64,000 bases of DNA, taken from positions 930,001-994,000 of the forward strand of contig NZ_JACHIG010000001.1 of NCBI RefSeq assembly GCF_014203095.1, given 5' to 3'. The translations under genes and the position numbers were made by a program. Under the pieces are notes generated by a model, which worked only from the letters and a program-made list of their open reading frames with translations, was not told the origin of the DNA and did no database searches. Below, in pieces: positions 9,401-16,557 of this stretch; position 1 is the first letter of the stretch, and every line of letters begins with the position of its first letter. The DNA comes from Prosthecobacter vanneervenii. Its GTDB lineage: Bacteria > Verrucomicrobiota > Verrucomicrobiia > Verrucomicrobiales > Verrucomicrobiaceae.

Positions 9401-9631
9401 CTGGTGCCCGTGCTCATGACGGCCCTCAGCGCCGGCATCGGCCTCATACCGCTGGTGCTCGCGGCCGATCAACCGGGGAAGGAAATCCTGCATCCTGTGG
9501 CCGTCGTCATTGTCGGCGGTCTCGTCTCTTCCACCTTCCTCGATATGGCCATCACTCCCGCCATGTTCTGGCTTCTTGGCCGCAAAGCCGCAGCGCAGGC
9601 CATCGCCGAAGACGCGCCCGCATCTCATTAA
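6410..9631 (+). CDS. czcA: RND-family heavy metal efflux permease, CzcA-like
   Basis: The 1073-aa length and 12-helix RND architecture with two large periplasmic loops match CzcA/CusA pumps driven by proton import. The N-terminus MLNRMIQWALHNRAFILG and PVEVLPDLTKPTVIILTESP are typical. TM4 holds the proton-relay pattern GGLAVAIGMVVDDAIVDVEN, with adjacent Asp residues and a Glu seven residues later. The C-terminal half repeats the pattern (AVGGVAARNGIMMISHYLHL). The second periplasmic loop carries an unusual low-complexity insertion around residues 638-664, in which two 19-bp palindromes encode PVAPQL and PVAAQQ; the family-like sequence resumes at SRTRKEVLADI. No frame disruption is seen. 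Confidence 0.92.
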   Translation: MLNRMIQWALHNRAFILGATLILMVMGLRTATQLPVEVLPDLTKPTVIILTESPGLAPEEVEMRVTQPIESALMGVAGLTRLRSNSDVSLSLVYAEFGWDTDIYRARMLVQERLQSARGSLPEGVQPFMTPVASLMGEILLVGVRSTLKEGEPGYIPPREVRSLADWTIKRRLQSISGIAEILNMGGGVKRIEVQPDPWKMQANNVTFAELEEAITEAANTTTGGFINTGPTEIMVRNLAMSVDLGDIAKTMIKKVNDRPVAIGDVAAVSWGIEPMRGDATVSQAPEKSPTYGVIMSITKAPGFDTRKLTEQIKAALDELKPTFPQGVETTLLFQQKDFIDNAIGNLKSAIAEGAVMVTIVLFFFLLNLRTTFITLMAMPLSFGITMLIFQVLGISVNSMTLGGLAVAIGMVVDDAIVDVENVFRRLQENASAAQPRPRLQVIAAASGEVRNSILYATVLIILVFLPLLGLTGVEGKLFAPIAIATIISMVASFIVSLTAIPVLCSVFLRPKQGHEHKDGPLTRAMKGLLRRTLLRFALLQPALVLTIALVLLVAAFSLYPQMNKDFLPKFQEETALVAATAAPGTSLEEMNKISDVIEQQLLSVPEVRKVGRRLGRAERGDHVVPVSTAEFDVDFREPSSPVAPQLESATSSSTPVAAQQANSRTRKEVLADITTKIKTVPGVFAVVGGPLADRIGHMMSGVSAPVAIKIFGPDLEQLRSIGIEIQKIARTIPGFEDCKLDQTATIPQLRIEADRDRSKAYGIAPGRLNNMLSALIGGQELAELREGQRRVSLVMRLPPEWRDSPDKIASLPIETEEGQRIPLDLVADVREAKGPNVIFREASQRRFALAIKPTVLDVTNLVERLRKEVNETVKLPQGYFITFEGEFQAQKEATERIALFSAVVFVAVFLMLYGYFRSASLALQVLVNIPLALMGGLAFTYFKLNNISIATLVGFIAVGGVAARNGIMMISHYLHLMRHEGEKFSRSMIERGTLERLVPVLMTALSAGIGLIPLVLAADQPGKEILHPVAVVIVGGLVSSTFLDMAITPAMFWLLGRKAAAQAIAEDAPASH
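8333..8393. repeat. Two 19-bp palindromes inserted in frame within czcA
   Basis: CCAGTTGCGCCGCAACTGG at 8333-8351 is a perfect palindrome with 9-bp arms and a 1-nt centre. CCAGTTGCGGCGCAACAGG at 8375-8393 is the same palindrome with one arm mismatch. They start 42 bp apart (14 codons), both in codon phase, so they read PVAPQL and PVAAQQ. They look like REP-type or palindromic-element insertions tolerated in a surface loop. Confidence 0.75.
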
Positions 9632-9673
9632 CCATTTTCGTCAGCAAACATCCACCCAAGCACAAACACACTC

Positions 9674-10165
9674 ATGAAAACCAAACTGCTCAGCACCCTC
9701 GCCGCCCTTGCCCTCGCCTGCACGCTCAATGCCGCCGAGCACAAGCATGATCATGACCATGAAAAAATCAAAGCCGGCCCCAGTGGCGGCCGCCTCATCA
9801 CGGAGGTGGAGCCACATGCCGAGTTCTTTGTGAACAAGGAAAACAAGGTCGAGATCCGCTTTGTCGATGATGACAACAAGATCGTGCCTCCGGGCAGCCA
9901 GGTCGTCACCGTCACACTCGGTGATCGCTCCGCCCCCACCAAGCTGGCCTTCACCCAGGACGGCAACAAGCTCATCAGCGATAAAGCCATCCCCTCTGGC
10001 AACGACCACCCTACCGTGGTGCAGATCCGTGCCAAGGAAGGAGCCAAGCCCGTGAACGAGAAATTCAATCTCAACCTTGAGCAGTGCCCCACCTGCAAAA
10101 ACAAAGAATACGCCTGCACCTGCGAGCATGGGCATGACCACGCTCACGAAGAAAAGAAGAAGTGA
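9674..10165 (+). CDS. Secreted His-rich metal-binding protein of the efflux cluster
   Basis: This 163-aa protein has a signal peptide (LLSTLAALALACTLNA), then EHKHDHDHEK, a beta-rich central domain (residues 35-135) without a recognised family, and a C-terminal metal-ligand tail (QCPTCKNKEYACTCEHGHDHAHEEKKK in two parts, with CPTC and CTC pairs). It lies 42 bp after czcA on the same strand and ends the cluster. The His and Cys clusters at both ends suggest a periplasmic metal chaperone or buffer for the RND pump. I found no enzymatic motif. Confidence 0.75.
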   Translation: MKTKLLSTLAALALACTLNAAEHKHDHDHEKIKAGPSGGRLITEVEPHAEFFVNKENKVEIRFVDDDNKIVPPGSQVVTVTLGDRSAPTKLAFTQDGNKLISDKAIPSGNDHPTVVQIRAKEGAKPVNEKFNLNLEQCPTCKNKEYACTCEHGHDHAHEEKKK

Positions 10166-10189
10166 GTCCACGCCAGATCCATGGGCAGC

Positions 10190-10308
10190 GGAAGCCGACG
10201 GAGAAGGATGATCTTGATCCCATGCAGGGGGTTTGCGGATGGAGCGGAAGCGCTGGGCGGGGCGGGAGCGTGTGGGATCGGGATGATCCCACTCCTCCTG
10301 AGCGCTGG
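10190..10308. repeat. Dispersed intergenic repeat, copy A
   Basis: This stretch between the efflux cluster and the next gene is closely similar to 33990-34152 and, in part, to 16971-17057. It contains GCCGACGGAG, a GATCTTGATCCC segment, and a perfect hairpin at 10272-10292 (GTGGGATC, loop GGGAT, GATCCCAC). It is non-coding by position and shared with two other intergenic sites. Confidence 0.7.
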
Positions 10309-10393
10309 CCCCAAGGACAGCCCCCAGCCTGAATCTGGCCGAAAACTGGACCAAAAGTGTCCATAACGCGTTTATTTTGGGCGCAAATTAACC

Positions 10394-10423
10394 TTGTAGG
10401 GAAGCAGGGCTTCCGCGTATATA
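10394..10423 (+). promoter_or_regulatory. Possible promoter of the alpha-toroid repeat gene
   Basis: TTGTAG at 10394-10399 and TATATA at 10418-10423 are separated by 18 bp and lie 22 bp before the ATG at 10445. The -35 match is weak, so this is tentative. Confidence 0.25.
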
Positions 10424-10444
10424 GAGCTTTAGCCTGTCACTACA

Positions 10445-12565
10445 ATGAATCCGCCGCCGTCAGGAAACCCCCAGAATCCGCAGCAGAACCCCGGAGCCAC
10501 CCAGCCGCTTCAGCCTGGGTACGTGCCGCCTCCTGGTTACCCGCCGCAGATGCCTCAGGGCTACCCGCAGGGTTATCCCATGCCGCAGGGCTATCCGCCG
10601 CAGATGCCTCAGGGTTATCCACAGGGCTATCCGATGCCCCAGGGTTATCCGCCGCAGATGCCTGCCGGCTACCCCATGCCGCAGGGCTACCCGCCGCAGA
10701 TGCCGGGCTATCCTCCGGGCTATGTGCCTGCCATGCCCATGCCGGCCATGATGCCGCCTCCCGCGCCCTCCACAGGAAACACGGGAACTGTTAAGCCTGT
10801 GAGCGCCGCCGTGCCAGTGGCGATGCCGACCCCTTCCATGCCCGCTCCTTCGGCTGTCGCTGCCGCGATGCCGGCCCCCTCTGCTGTAGCACCCGCCATA
10901 CCAGTGGCCGTGGCTGCGGTGCCTGCCGATGACGCAGGAGAGGCCGCAGTGGCGGTCGAACACGTCGAAGGCCAGGTGTACCACCCTCCCGCGCTGACCC
11001 ACATCGAGGCAGGACCTCCGCCCAACAAGTTTGTGCAGATGTGGCGCAAGGCGGGTGCCAGCTCCCTGCTGCTCAGCATTGCCATCCACGCCGGTCTGGG
11101 CGTGGGCGCACTCTTCATCGTCTTCACCAGCGGCGTCATGGACAAGCAGGTGGACTTCCTGCCCGGTGGCGGCACCGCCGCAGGTGCCAAGGCCAGCTCC
11201 GACCTGCAGCACAAGGTGCAGCAGAAGAAGCGCAGCTCGGTCAATAAATCCATGCCGATGAAGAAGCTGGTCAGCACCAGCGTGAATTCGGCCATCTCCC
11301 TTCCTGAGGCACCGCCCGACTCTCTGGACATGCCGGACATGAGCGCGATGATGGGCGGGGGAGCCTTGGGTGCCGGTGGCAGCCTGGGCTTGGCCGGAGC
11401 CGGTGGCGGCTTTGGCAAAGGCGTGGGCATGGGAGCAGCGAACGGTTTTGTGACGCTGCCGCCCTCCATGCGCAGCCGCTGCTCCACACAGGAGCGACTG
11501 GAGAAGCTGCGCCAGAATGGTGGAACGCCTGAGTGCGAGGCCGCCGTGTCCGCCTCTCTCGAATGGCTGAAAACCCAGCAGAACGCCGACGGCTCCTGGG
11601 GGCGCAGCAACAAGTGCGCCATGACCGGTCTGGCCCTGCTGTGCTACCTCGGCCGCTGCGAGACGCCGGAATCCCCCTTCTATGGCGACAACGTGATGAA
11701 GGGCATCATGTTCCTCATCGAAGTCGGGAAGAAGAACCCCTTTGGCATCTTCTCTGAAACCGGCTGGAAAGGCGAGGCCGCAGGCGGCAAAGGCGGTGCA
11801 GGCACGTATGAGCACGGGATCGCCACCTACGCCCTCGGTGAAATGTACACCCTGGCACGTCTGGGCAGCAAGAGCCTGCCGGGCATGCGCGAGGCCTTTG
11901 AAAAAGGTGTGAAGACCATCATCGACTACCAGAACGACAAGGGCGGCTGGGCCTACGGTGGCAAAGACCAGATCGTGTACAACAAGCAGGGCGGCTCCGA
12001 CCTCTCCGTGGTGGGCTGGCAGTTCCAGGCGCTCAAGGCGGCCAAGAACACCAGCCTGAAGATCGACGGCCTGCACAGCGCCATCGGCAAGATGACCGAT
12101 TACCTGGAAAGCATGCAGACCAAGGACGGCGGCTTTGGCGGCACCAACCGTGACGCGCACTACAATCAGTGGAGCCTCTCCGGCGTGGGCATCCTGGGCC
12201 TGCAGACCATGGCCAAGGGCAAGACCACCCCGATCAAGAAGGGCATCAAGTTCCTGCGCGAGTTTATCACCGCTGAGCCGCTGGACTGGAACAAGAATTG
12301 CAATCTCTACTGCTGGTACTACTACACCCAGGCCTTCTTCCAGCAGGGTGGAGACGACTGGAAGTTCTACAATCAGCAGTTCCTGCCGCAGATCCTCAGT
12401 GCCCAGCAGGCAGACGGCTCCTTCAAGCATGGCCGCCCGAACTGGCCTGCCGGTGACGCCGCCGACGCCATCTACCGCCAGACCCTCTGCACGCTGCAGC
12501 TGGAGGTGTACTACCGCTACTTGAAGGTGGGCGACCGCGAAGAGTCCTCCTTCTTTGACAAGTGA
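10445..12565 (+). CDS. Membrane-anchored squalene-cyclase/prenyltransferase-like alpha-toroid repeat protein with Pro/Gly-rich N-terminus
   Basis: The 706-aa protein is modular. Residues 25-95 are GYP-PQ-MPQ tandem repeats; 95-165 are Pro/Ala-rich; 207-228 are a membrane helix (SLLLSIAIHAGLGVGALFIV). A Gly-rich segment lies near 335-365. From about residue 370 comes an alpha-toroid domain with QW-like repeats: LKTQQNADGSWG, IDYQNDKGGWAYGG, LESMQTKDGGFGG and LSAQQADGSFKHG. Such proteins are common in Planctomycetes and Verrucomicrobia. I see no DxDD protonation motif, so cyclase activity is doubtful and a structural or binding role is more likely. Topology suggests a cytoplasmic Pro-rich N-terminus and an exported toroid. 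Confidence 0.8.
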   Translation: MNPPPSGNPQNPQQNPGATQPLQPGYVPPPGYPPQMPQGYPQGYPMPQGYPPQMPQGYPQGYPMPQGYPPQMPAGYPMPQGYPPQMPGYPPGYVPAMPMPAMMPPPAPSTGNTGTVKPVSAAVPVAMPTPSMPAPSAVAAAMPAPSAVAPAIPVAVAAVPADDAGEAAVAVEHVEGQVYHPPALTHIEAGPPPNKFVQMWRKAGASSLLLSIAIHAGLGVGALFIVFTSGVMDKQVDFLPGGGTAAGAKASSDLQHKVQQKKRSSVNKSMPMKKLVSTSVNSAISLPEAPPDSLDMPDMSAMMGGGALGAGGSLGLAGAGGGFGKGVGMGAANGFVTLPPSMRSRCSTQERLEKLRQNGGTPECEAAVSASLEWLKTQQNADGSWGRSNKCAMTGLALLCYLGRCETPESPFYGDNVMKGIMFLIEVGKKNPFGIFSETGWKGEAAGGKGGAGTYEHGIATYALGEMYTLARLGSKSLPGMREAFEKGVKTIIDYQNDKGGWAYGGKDQIVYNKQGGSDLSVVGWQFQALKAAKNTSLKIDGLHSAIGKMTDYLESMQTKDGGFGGTNRDAHYNQWSLSGVGILGLQTMAKGKTTPIKKGIKFLREFITAEPLDWNKNCNLYCWYYYTQAFFQQGGDDWKFYNQQFLPQILSAQQADGSFKHGRPNWPAGDAADAIYRQTLCTLQLEVYYRYLKVGDREESSFFDK
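10549..10720 (+). repeat. In-gene tandem repeat, 54-bp unit encoding QGYPPQMPQGYPQGYPMP
   Basis: The 18-codon unit occurs about twice fully, followed by shortened copies. Synonymous changes between copies (ggc/ggt, tac/tat) show they are diverging while the amino acid pattern is kept. Confidence 0.75.
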
Positions 12566-12601
12566 TCTGAGGCTGCGGCCCCAAGCATCCCCTTCCCTAA
12601 G

Positions 12602-12638
12602 CTGCCATGCTGAAACCCAGCATGGCAGTTTTGTTTTT
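12602..12638 (+). terminator. Rho-independent terminator after the alpha-toroid gene
   Basis: A perfect 11-bp stem, CTGCCATGCTG (12602-12612) and CAGCATGGCAG (12618-12628), with loop AAACC, is followed by TTTTGTTTTT. It lies 36 bp after the stop codon. Confidence 0.92.
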
Positions 12639-12656
12639 CAGTGGTGTGACCTCACC

Positions 12657-13076
12657 TCATGCCGCGCCCACCTGGCGCAACCATTCCTGGAGGTTGTAGT
12701 AGTTGGTGATGCGGCTGACCTTGCCGTCTTTGAGATCAAAAAAGGCCCCTACTCGCAAACGGTAGCGCTGGCCGGTAGCTGGCGGCAGACCGTCATCGGT
12801 GGAGAGGTACTGCCCCTCAATGTAAAACTCCGCCGCCCCACGCGTGCCGTCTTCCGAGGCAAAGACGACGAGATCACACACCTGCTCGCGGTAGCAGCGG
12901 TCCATGCGCTCCAGGAAGGCGCGGAAGACCTCACGACCGGTTTCGGCACCGCCTTGATTGATGTCGTGCACGACGTCATCGGTCAGCAGCGCGAGGAAGG
13001 CCGCACGGTCTCCTGAATTGAAGGTGGTGTAGTAGGTCTGGATGAGGGAGAGCGCCTGTTGCTGCGGAGTGGACAT
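12657..13076 (-). CDS. SnoaL-like / steroid isomerase-related NTF2-fold protein
   Basis: The 139-aa protein (ATG at 13076) has the NTF2-like cone fold pattern: ALSLIQTYYTTFNSGDRAAFLALLTDDVVHDINQG at the N-terminus (helix plus first strands), a central FRAFLERMDRCY helix, and the closing strands RYRLRVGAFFDLKDGKVSRITNYYNLQEW. This matches the ketosteroid-isomerase-related or SnoaL-like families of about 130-140 aa, whose members bind small hydrophobic molecules. The specific substrate is unknown. It is convergent with the alpha-toroid gene and divergent from the S11-like gene 108 bp away. Confidence 0.75.
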   Translation of the reverse strand: MSTPQQQALSLIQTYYTTFNSGDRAAFLALLTDDVVHDINQGGAETGREVFRAFLERMDRCYREQVCDLVVFASEDGTRGAAEFYIEGQYLSTDDGLPPATGQRYRLRVGAFFDLKDGKVSRITNYYNLQEWLRQVGAA

Positions 13077-13184
13077 GATGAATGAAAGTGCAGCCAGCAT
13101 GAATCCCGTGGTGCGGGCGTCAAACTAGAAAATCGTGCATGGGAGGTTGCGAGACGGAGAGGGGCGGCTAAACATCATACGTCT

Positions 13185-14153
13185 ATGTTTTCCCCCAGCA
13201 CGGCGTGGAGCAGCTCCCGCGCATTGATCCTCGGCATCTGTTTTTCGTTCATCACCGGCGGTGCCGTCCTGCAGGCGCAGTCCGCCGTCATGGTGGTGGA
13301 TGCCTTCAACAAAAAAGTCCACGTGGCGGCAGACGCCCATGCCAAGCGCCCGGTGGGCGGCCTGGCCAAGATAGCCACCGCCATGGTCACGCTGGACTGG
13401 GCCGAGGCCTCCAAAGTGGGCGTGGGCGTGCTGGCCACCGTGCCCGCCTACGCCTTTCAGATGTCTGACGCCGGCTCTGTGGGCTTTCAGCCCGGAGACC
13501 AGGCCACGCTGCGCGACCTCATCTACGCCACCATGATGGGCGGAGACAACATCGCCGCCATCACCCTGGGAGATTTCGTGGGCCGTGACCACCTGACACG
13601 CCTGGGCCGCGCCGGGCACCCGATGGAGGAATTTGTGCGACAGATGAACCAGCTCGCCGCACGCGAGGGCGCACGCGGCACTCGCTTCACCAATCCGCAC
13701 GGGCTGGAAAACTCCCGCCCCATGCCCTACTCCACGGCTGCGGACATCGCCCGCCTCTCCATCTACGCGGTGTCCCGCCCTGCGCTGCGCTTTTATACCA
13801 ATCAGACCAGCCGCAGCATCACCATCTACCGCAGCGGCCAGCAGATCTCCGTGCCGCTCACAAATACCAACGAGCTGCTAGGTGTGGACCGGATCGACGG
13901 ACTCAAATCGGGCAACACTCAGCGTGCCGGCGGCTGCCTGGTCATTTCCGCTGAAAAGCCCTCCAGCGTGCAGGTGCAGGCGGACAATTCCAGCCTCATC
14001 TACCGCCACCGCATGGTGGTGGTGGTGCTGAACTCCCCCAGCCCCTTTGCTGAAGCCCGTGCGCTGCTGCATCAGGGCTGGGCTGCCTATGACCGCTGGC
14101 TGGCAGCCGGACGCCCGATCACTGACAAGAAGCAGATGCTGGATCATTACTAA
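13185..14153 (+). CDS. D-alanyl-D-alanine carboxypeptidase (S11) homologue lacking both catalytic serines
   Basis: The 322-aa protein aligns well with S11 DD-peptidases: a signal-type N-terminus (LILGICFSFITGGAVLQAQ), the MVVDAFNKKVHVAADAHAKRP lead-in, helix KIATAMVTLDWAE, FTNPHGL, and GLKSGNTQRAGGCLV. However, the SxxK box reads GLAK (residues 59-62) and the SxN box reads GDN (120-122). The nucleophilic Ser and the second Ser are therefore both Gly, while Lys62, Asn122 and KSG (241-243) remain. The reading frame is intact. It is therefore probably an exported pseudoenzyme that binds peptidoglycan or regulates other PBPs, rather than an active carboxypeptidase. Confidence 0.8.
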   Translation: MFSPSTAWSSSRALILGICFSFITGGAVLQAQSAVMVVDAFNKKVHVAADAHAKRPVGGLAKIATAMVTLDWAEASKVGVGVLATVPAYAFQMSDAGSVGFQPGDQATLRDLIYATMMGGDNIAAITLGDFVGRDHLTRLGRAGHPMEEFVRQMNQLAAREGARGTRFTNPHGLENSRPMPYSTAADIARLSIYAVSRPALRFYTNQTSRSITIYRSGQQISVPLTNTNELLGVDRIDGLKSGNTQRAGGCLVISAEKPSSVQVQADNSSLIYRHRMVVVVLNSPSPFAEARALLHQGWAAYDRWLAAGRPITDKKQMLDHY

Positions 14154-14233
14154 GACGGGGCCTCCCGGCAGGCATCGCTTCAGCGCCTTTTCTTTCCTTT
14201 CCCCCCAACCCCAAACCTCCCAAGAAAAACACC

Positions 14234-15313
14234 ATGAGAATCGGCATTTTGAACAGCGGCGGGGACTGCCCCGGACTCAACGCAGTCATTCACGGCGTCG
14301 TCGGCGCGGCGCACACACTCGGCTGGGAAGTCGTGGGCTTCCGCGATGGCTTTGAAGGCCTGCTGCCCCCAGGCGACTACATGATGCTGAACACCGAGAA
14401 GACCATCGGCATCATGAAACTGGGCGGCACCATCCTGGGCACCACCAACAAGGGGCACTTTGTGGCCAAGGTGGGCGAGGGCAATGTGGCTCAGGTGCCA
14501 GCAGAGATCGTGGAAAAGGCCAAGAACACCCTGCGCCACCTGGAGGTGGGCGCGCTGATCGTGGTGGGTGGAGACGGCAGCCTGACCACCGGCCTGCAGC
14601 TCTACCAGATGGGTGTGCCGGTGATCGGCGTGCCGAAGACGATCGACAATGACATCCAGGCCACCGCCACCTCCTTTGGTTTTGACTCCGCCGTGGCCGC
14701 TGTAGTGGACGCCCTGGACCGCCTGCATACCACGGCAGAAAGCCACAAGCGCGTGATCGTGCTGGAAGTGATGGGACGCCACGCAGGCTGGATCGCGCTC
14801 TACGGCGGCATGGCCGGTGGTGCGGATGTGATCCTGCTGCCGGAGATCCCCTTCAGCTTTGAGCACGTGGCCAAGGCCATCCGCAAACGTGACGCCGCAG
14901 GCCGCCACAGCACCCTGGTGGTGGTGGCGGAGGGCGCGCACATGGAGACAGGCGAGCTGCTGACCAAGGAGAAAGTGGGCACCAAGGGCGAAGACCGCCT
15001 CGGCGGCATCGGCGACTACGTGGCCAAGCACATCGAGAAAGACACCGGCAAGGAAACCCGAGCCTGCACCCTGGGCCACCTGCAGCGCGGTGGCGCACCC
15101 ACGGCGCTGGACCGCATCCTCGGTGTGCGCTTTGGCGCCAAGGCCGTGGAGCTCATTTCCCAGGGCAGCTTTGGCCGCATGGTCAGCTACCAGCAGTATC
15201 AGGTGGGCGACGTGCCGATCGAAGAAGCCGTGCACCAGCTGCGCCTGGTCAGCAAAGACAGCGAGATCGTCCGCGCCTCGCGCGCGATCGGCATCTCCTT
15301 CGGCGACTGCTGA
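14234..15313 (+). CDS. pfkA: 6-phosphofructokinase, mixed-motif (group III type)
   Basis: This 359-aa enzyme would phosphorylate fructose 6-phosphate at the committed step of glycolysis. The N-terminus MRIGILNSGGDCPGLNAVI is the phosphoryl-donor loop. GGDGS (residues 112-116) carries the Gly typical of ATP-dependent enzymes, while PKTIDND (134-140) has Lys where E. coli PfkA has Gly, as in PPi-dependent enzymes. MGRHAGWIA and GDYVAKHIEKDTG follow, with the substrate-binding LGHLQRGGAPTALDR near the C-terminus. The Gly/Lys combination is known from actinobacterial group III ATP-PFKs, so ATP is the more likely donor. It is monocistronic, with its start at 14234. Confidence 0.9.
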   Translation: MRIGILNSGGDCPGLNAVIHGVVGAAHTLGWEVVGFRDGFEGLLPPGDYMMLNTEKTIGIMKLGGTILGTTNKGHFVAKVGEGNVAQVPAEIVEKAKNTLRHLEVGALIVVGGDGSLTTGLQLYQMGVPVIGVPKTIDNDIQATATSFGFDSAVAAVVDALDRLHTTAESHKRVIVLEVMGRHAGWIALYGGMAGGADVILLPEIPFSFEHVAKAIRKRDAAGRHSTLVVVAEGAHMETGELLTKEKVGTKGEDRLGGIGDYVAKHIEKDTGKETRACTLGHLQRGGAPTALDRILGVRFGAKAVELISQGSFGRMVSYQQYQVGDVPIEEAVHQLRLVSKDSEIVRASRAIGISFGDC

Positions 15314-15345
15314 TCAAGGCGGCAGCAGATTCATGAATCAACGCA

Positions 15346-15374
15346 GGACGGGCATGGCGAAAGCCGTCCCGTCC
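15346..15374 (+). terminator. Hairpin downstream of pfkA, possible terminator
   Basis: GGACGGG (15346-15352) pairs with CCCGTCC (15368-15374), enclosing a GGC-GAAA-GCC inner stem with a GNRA tetraloop. It begins 33 bp after the pfkA stop. No T-tract follows, so it may be a weak or factor-assisted terminator. Confidence 0.45.
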
Positions 15375-15408
15375 TTCTGCGTACGGCAGACACCTTGGCA
15401 TCCCCCAT

Positions 15409-15444
15409 CCCCCAACAAAAACGCCCGCGTGATCTCACGCGGGC
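15409..15444 (-). terminator. Rho-independent terminator of efp
   Basis: GCCCGCGTGA (15423-15432) and TCACGCGGGC (15435-15444) form a perfect 10-bp stem 35 bp downstream of the efp stop. On the minus strand it is followed by GTTTTTGTTGGGG. Confidence 0.85.
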
Positions 15445-15478
15445 GCTTCTGATTGGATGAATGAACGGGGCGGAAGGA

Positions 15479-16048
15479 TTAGTTCGCGCGGCCGAGGTAG
15501 GTGCCATCTTCGGTCTTGACGCTGATCTTGTCGCCAGGGCCGATGAAGAGAGGAACCTGCACACGCATGCCGGACTCGGTGGTGGCTTCCTTGTACACGT
15601 TGTTGGCGGAGTCTCCCTTCACGCCGGCGGGGCTGTCCGTCACGGTCATGATGATGTTGGCGGGAAGCTCGATGCCGGCGACAACATCGTCAGCAAAGAC
15701 GACGAGGTACTTCTGGCCTTCGATGAGGTAGCCGCGGGTCTTGGCGTCTAGCTTGTCTTCACCGATGAGCACGTCTTCAAACGTCTCAGGGTGGATGAAG
15801 TGGTAGCCGTCTCCGTCCTTGTAGCTGAACTCATGGTTGTCCTTCACGAGGTTCACGGATTCGAGAGACTCGTTGGAGGTCATGCGCAGGTTGTACATCT
15901 TGCCGATGGTGATGCTGCGGACGGACATCTGCACGAAGGAAGCCATGCGCGGAGGCGTCTTGAGTTCGGTGTCGGTGACGACGCAGACGTCGTTGTTGTA
16001 GCGGACGGCGTGGCCCTTGCGGAGATTGATGACTGGGGTGGCTGGCAT
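15479..16048 (-). CDS. efp: Translation elongation factor P
   Basis: This 189-aa protein has the length and three-domain layout of EF-P, which relieves ribosome stalling at polyproline. The N-terminal KOW-like domain begins LRKGHAVRYNNDVCVV. The OB domains include FMDPETFE-like HPETFEDVLIG and end with FIGPGDKISVKTEDGTYLGRA. The start at 16048 (MPATPVINLRKG) gives the normal length; a longer in-frame extension to 16237 has no family features. Gapless alignment with E. coli EF-P puts Arg34 (in TPPRMASF) at the position of the modified Lys34. The loop lacks the usual PGK, so the modification system, if any, is probably not EpmA-type. Confidence 0.95.
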   Translation of the reverse strand: MPATPVINLRKGHAVRYNNDVCVVTDTELKTPPRMASFVQMSVRSITIGKMYNLRMTSNESLESVNLVKDNHEFSYKDGDGYHFIHPETFEDVLIGEDKLDAKTRGYLIEGQKYLVVFADDVVAGIELPANIIMTVTDSPAGVKGDSANNVYKEATTESGMRVQVPLFIGPGDKISVKTEDGTYLGRAN

Positions 16049-16482
16049 AAGATGAGCCTGCTTTCTTGGCGAGTTTGGCGTGATTTGCAAGCACAGGTTC
16101 ACCCCGGCCCGTCCGTGGTGCCTCCCTATGGGGGGAACCGCCGCCAGCTGAGCATTGCTTTTCAGGTGGAGGCTGGTTCTGCTATGAAAGCATGCCGCCA
16201 GGAAACTGGCAGCACCACCACTAGCACTCAGGCGCACCGCTTGAGATCAGGACCTCCAGAGAAGCCGGATCTCGTCGGCCAGAGCTTTATCCACGTGATG
16301 AAGAACGGCGGCGGGTTCCGGCTTTGTTGTTTCATCCGCCTGCCATGAAATGGCAGAAATGCGCCACACATGCCGGTGAAAGCAGCGTCATGACAAAAAA
16401 TGTTTTCAAAATGATGATTTTCCTCTTGCGAAACTTCGCATCAAACGCACTATGAATGCCCGCTCGTTCTGAGCGAAACAAC
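16049..16482. other. Intergenic region between efp and tRNA-Glu
   Basis: About 430 bp hold the divergent promoters of efp and the tRNA. No coding frame with family similarity, repeat copy or structured RNA is evident apart from the candidate tRNA promoter at 16426-16456. Confidence 0.4.
16426..16456 (+). promoter_or_regulatory. Candidate promoter of tRNA-Glu
   Basis: TTGCGA (16426-16431) and TATGAA (16451-16456) are spaced by 19 bp, 26 bp before the tRNA. The surrounding stretch is AT-richer than the region average. The spacing is long, so this is tentative. Confidence 0.3.
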
Positions 16483-16557
16483 GACCCCTTCGTCTAGCGG
16501 TTAGGACACATCCCTTTCACGGATGCGACACGAGTTCGATTCTCGTAGGGGTCGCCA
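16483..16557 (+). tRNA. tRNA-Glu (anticodon UUC)
   Basis: The acceptor arms GACCCCT and AGGGGTC pair with one G-T wobble. The D arm is GTCTAGCGGTTAGGAC. The anticodon arm is CATCC-CTTTCAC-GGATG with anticodon TTC. The T arm is ACGAG-TTCGATT-CTCGT. The discriminator is G and CCA is encoded at 16555-16557. Confidence 0.95.

Noticed and set aside
10460-12430. A 656-codon minus-strand frame opposite the alpha-toroid gene
   Set aside because: Low-complexity antisense of the GYPQ repeats and toroid; no domain pattern.
15791-16348. Plus-strand open frame across efp and its upstream region
   Set aside because: It is antisense to EF-P for half its length and has no recognisable family.
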